Source of the DNA: Neobacillus dielmonensis
Lineage (GTDB): Bacteria > Bacillota > Bacilli > Bacillales > Cytobacillaceae
Length of the DNA stretch: 50,811 nt
Direction: 5' to 3'
Assembly (NCBI RefSeq): GCF_000612665.1
Contig: NZ_HG942030.1
Span: forward strand, 1-50,811
The translations under genes and the position numbers were made by a program. The notes under the pieces were generated by a model. That model searched no databases. It was not told where the DNA came from and saw only the letters and a program-made list of their open reading frames with translations. Below are positions 48,265-50,811 of this stretch, in pieces. Each line of letters begins with the position of its first letter. The stretch's first letter is position 1.

Positions 48265-50760
48265 ATGGAGAATTACGCACCGATTCCACAGCCCAAGACG
48301 TTTGGCCTGCTAGGCAACATCCCTTTAATCGATAAAGATGCCCCCACATTGTCGTTTTGCAAAATAGCAGAGGAGTTAGGCCCGATATTTCGATTACAGT
48401 TCTTTGGCTTCTCGTTTCTAGTTGTTTCCGGACATGAACTGGTCGCAGAGGTTTGTGACGAGTCCCGCTTTGATAAAAGTATCGCCCTAGGCCTATCCAA
48501 TTTGCGTCCATTAGGCAAAGATGGGCTGTTCACGGGGTTAACCAAAGAGCCAAACTGGAAAAAGGCACATAATATCTTGCTGCCAGCGTTCTCTCAACAG
48601 GCGATGAAAGGGTACCATGACATGATGGTCGATATCGCCAAACAGCTGGTGGAAAAATGGGCACGGCTAAACCCGAATGAGAGCATTGATATTCCTGATA
48701 ACATGACAAGACTGACTCTCGACACCATCGGGCTATGTGGCTTTAATTATCGGTTTAATAGTTTTTATAAGGAAAGTCATAATCCGTTTATTATTAGTAT
48801 GGTAAGAGCCATGGATGAAGCCATGCATCAGAACACAAGGCTGCCGATTCAGCGGAAATTGATGGTGCGGAAGAATCGCCAATTCCAAAGTGATGTAGAG
48901 AACATGTTTACCTTAGTGGATCAGCTAATTGCTGAACGAAAAACTGGCGGTGACCAAGGTGAAACGGATTTGCTGGCACGGATGCTGAACGCTAAGGACC
49001 CGGAAACAGGGGAGCGGTTGGATGATGAGAATATCCGCCATCAAATCATCACCTTCCTGATTGCCGGTCACGAAACCACTAGCGGTTTATTATCATTCGC
49101 TTTATATCTATTAAAAAATAATTCAAGAGTTCTAGAGAAAGCCTATGAAGAAGTAGACCGCGTGCTAACTGGCCCAGTGCCGACCTACCAGCAGGTTTTG
49201 GAGTTAAAATACATCCGGATGATTTTACAGGAATCCCTACGGTTATATCCGACTGCACCGCAATTTGCTCTCTATGCAAAAGAGGACACAGTCATTGGCG
49301 GGAAATATCAAATAAAAAAACGTGAAAATGTAGCAGTCCTCTTGCCACAGCTCCATCGGGACAAAACAGCTTGGGGAGAAGATGCAGAAGAATTCTGTCC
49401 AGAGCGATTTAAGGACTCTAGTAAAATACCGACACATGCCTATAAGCCATTCGGAAATGGCCAGCGCGCCTGCATAGGCATGCAGTTTGCCCTTCATGAA
49501 GCCACTTTGGTCATTGGGATGATTTTGCAGCATTTTCAACTAATCGATGATACACATTATCAATTAAAGGTGAAGCAAACATTGACCCTAAAGCCGGATG
49601 ATTTTAAATTAAAAGTGAAAGAGCGGGATAAAAAGCTGGGCCGTGTATCGGAGAATCAGATGGCAAATAGTCGTCTGCGACAGCCGCACCCTGTTACCAT
49701 CAGCGGAGTCAACAACCGGCCATTACTTGTTCTGTACGGTTCTAACATGGGGACAACGGAGCGAATTGCCAAAGAGCTAGCAGAAACAGCACGGTTGTAT
49801 GGTGTCCAGACTGAAGTGGATGAACTCGACCACCATGTAGGGAACTTGCCGACAGACGGAGCTGTGCTCATTGTTGCATCGTCTTATAACGGCCGGCCGA
49901 CTAGGAATGCACGTAAGTTTGTCAAATGGCTGGAGGAATCAGGATCTAGTTCGTTAAATGGGGTTCATTACACGGTATTAGGCTGTGGTGACAGCAACTG
50001 GGCAAGTACCTATCAGAACATTCCTAGACTGATTGATGAAAAGCTTGCTGAAAAAGGTGCTATTCGGTTCTCAAAGCGGGGTGAAGCAAATGTGAGCGAA
50101 GACTTTGAAGACCAAATTGAACAATGGAAAAAACAGATGTGGACAGATGCAATCGATACTTTTGAACTGACCTTGCATAATCAGGAGCAGGAACCAGGAG
50201 ACAAACTTTCGATACAGTGGATTAGCCATTCCAAGGAAGCAATGATGGATAACCAGTACGTTTCCGTACAAACAAAAGAGCTGCTGGAAAATGGCGTGCC
50301 TGGAGGTTTTCAGCAAGGAGATTACCTCGGCGTATTTCCTTCCAATCGCTTTGAAAATGTAGAACGAGCTTTACGTAGATTTGGCCTGAATGGAAAAGAC
50401 ATTGTCATATTAACATCCAGCAACAGCAGTTTAACTCATTTGCCTATACATCAGGCCGTCCAAATAGAGGTATTGCTTCGCCATCATGTGAATCTAGAAG
50501 CAACGGTCACACGTGAACAAATACTCGAGTTGGCCTCATTAACAGTTTGTCCGCCTCACCAGCGGGAGCTAGAAGTCATGGCTGGGGAAAACGCTTATGA
50601 AGAGCAAGTCTTGCAAAAAGGCATCACTATGCTCGACCTGCTTGTAAAATACGAAGCATGCCAAATTCCATTTGAACGATTCCTTGAACTGTTACCGCCG
50701 CAAAAGCCAAAGTTTTATTTTGATTTAAAGTTTCAGGAGGAAATGATTGAATCTCATTAA
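48265..50760 (+). pseudogene. Truncated CYP102 (P450-BM3/CypD type) fatty-acid hydroxylase-reductase
   Basis: 831 aa, against about 1050-1060 for full CYP102 enzymes. The P450 domain (1-~455) looks intact: AGHETT (267-272), ExxR (Glu323/Arg326) and heme Cys403 in [10 protein letters not shown]. The FMN flavodoxin domain follows ([13 protein letters not shown] about 487-499; LGCGDSNWA). Of the FAD/NADPH half only the connecting region is present: similarity stops at [10 protein letters not shown], where the family continues RYYSISSS, and 13 unrelated residues end it. About 12 residues also seem missing near [14 protein letters not shown]. It cannot take electrons from NADPH by itself. Ribosome site AAGGAG is strong. 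Confidence 0.75.
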
Positions 50761-50766
50761 GTGAAA

Positions 50767-50795
50767 ACCACCGCAGAAACATGCGGTGGTCTTTA
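50767..50795 (+). terminator. Terminator-like hairpin after the truncated P450
   Basis: ACCACCGCA and TGCGGTGGT form a 9-bp perfect stem with a 6-nt loop, followed by CTTTAT. It closes the shortened reading frame just before the window edge. Confidence 0.65.
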
Positions 50796-50811
50796 TGTGC
50801 GCCCAGCATGG

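Overview
The window is chromosomal DNA of a low-G+C, endospore-forming Bacillaceae (Bacillus/Neobacillus-like). The evidence is gene order (pur genes, yerA-yerB-yerC-pcrB-pcrA-ligA-camS, then gatCAB, as in Bacillus subtilis), a Spo0E-type small protein, a bacillithiol-dependent FosB, strong AGGAGG-type ribosome sites with frequent GTG/TTG starts, and a GC-rich Bacillus interspersed repeat. The genus cannot be fixed from the sequence alone.

Layout. 1-260: five tandem 52-bp hairpin repeats. 354-10021: nine overlapping or tightly packed purine genes, purC-S-Q-L-F-M-N-H-D, running from CAIR to IMP. 10-20.7 kb: yerA, yerB, yerC, then pcrB-pcrA-ligA-camS (archaeal-type ether lipid synthase, helicase, DNA ligase, lipoprotein). 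20.7-40.1 kb: a region of separate small units that replaces the short B. subtilis interval between camS and gatC. It holds a P5C dehydrogenase with a cre-like site, an autoregulated XRE/membrane pair, a His-rich lipoprotein divergent from two unrecognised membrane proteins, a Pro/Gly repeat protein, an acyltransferase carrying an in-frame repeat insertion, a nitrite reductase and siroheme operon (nirB-nirD-nasF-sirC) behind two Fnr-type sites, the glyoxylate shunt pair aceB-aceA, yueI, a methyltransferase, fosB, a lysozyme-like protein, OsmC and VanZ. 40.1-43.3 kb: gatCAB. 43.4-50.8 kb: a parS-like site, small proteins (SE1832 family, Spo0E family), VOC, DUF1697, a MocR regulator, and a TetR regulator followed by a CYP102 (P450-BM3 type) gene that has lost its FAD/NADPH part.

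How the genes work together. The pur genes form one de novo IMP pathway. NirB/NirD reduce nitrite using siroheme; NasF (methyltransferase plus uroporphyrinogen-III synthase) and SirC supply its precursor from the same operon. AceB/AceA provide the glyoxylate bypass. GatCAB makes Gln-tRNA(Gln) and/or Asn-tRNA(Asn).

The least explained signal is a set of intergenic arrays. Three arrays (1-260, 32877-32971, 36777-36925) have different sequences, but each repeats at exactly 52 bp and each unit is a hairpin. Two others (10179-10286, 14108-14155) repeat at 20-21 bp. Other points of interest are the in-frame repeat insertion in the acyltransferase, the truncated CYP102 gene and the parS-like site. 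No complete new defence or mobile system was found. Promoter, operator and terminator calls are by eye.
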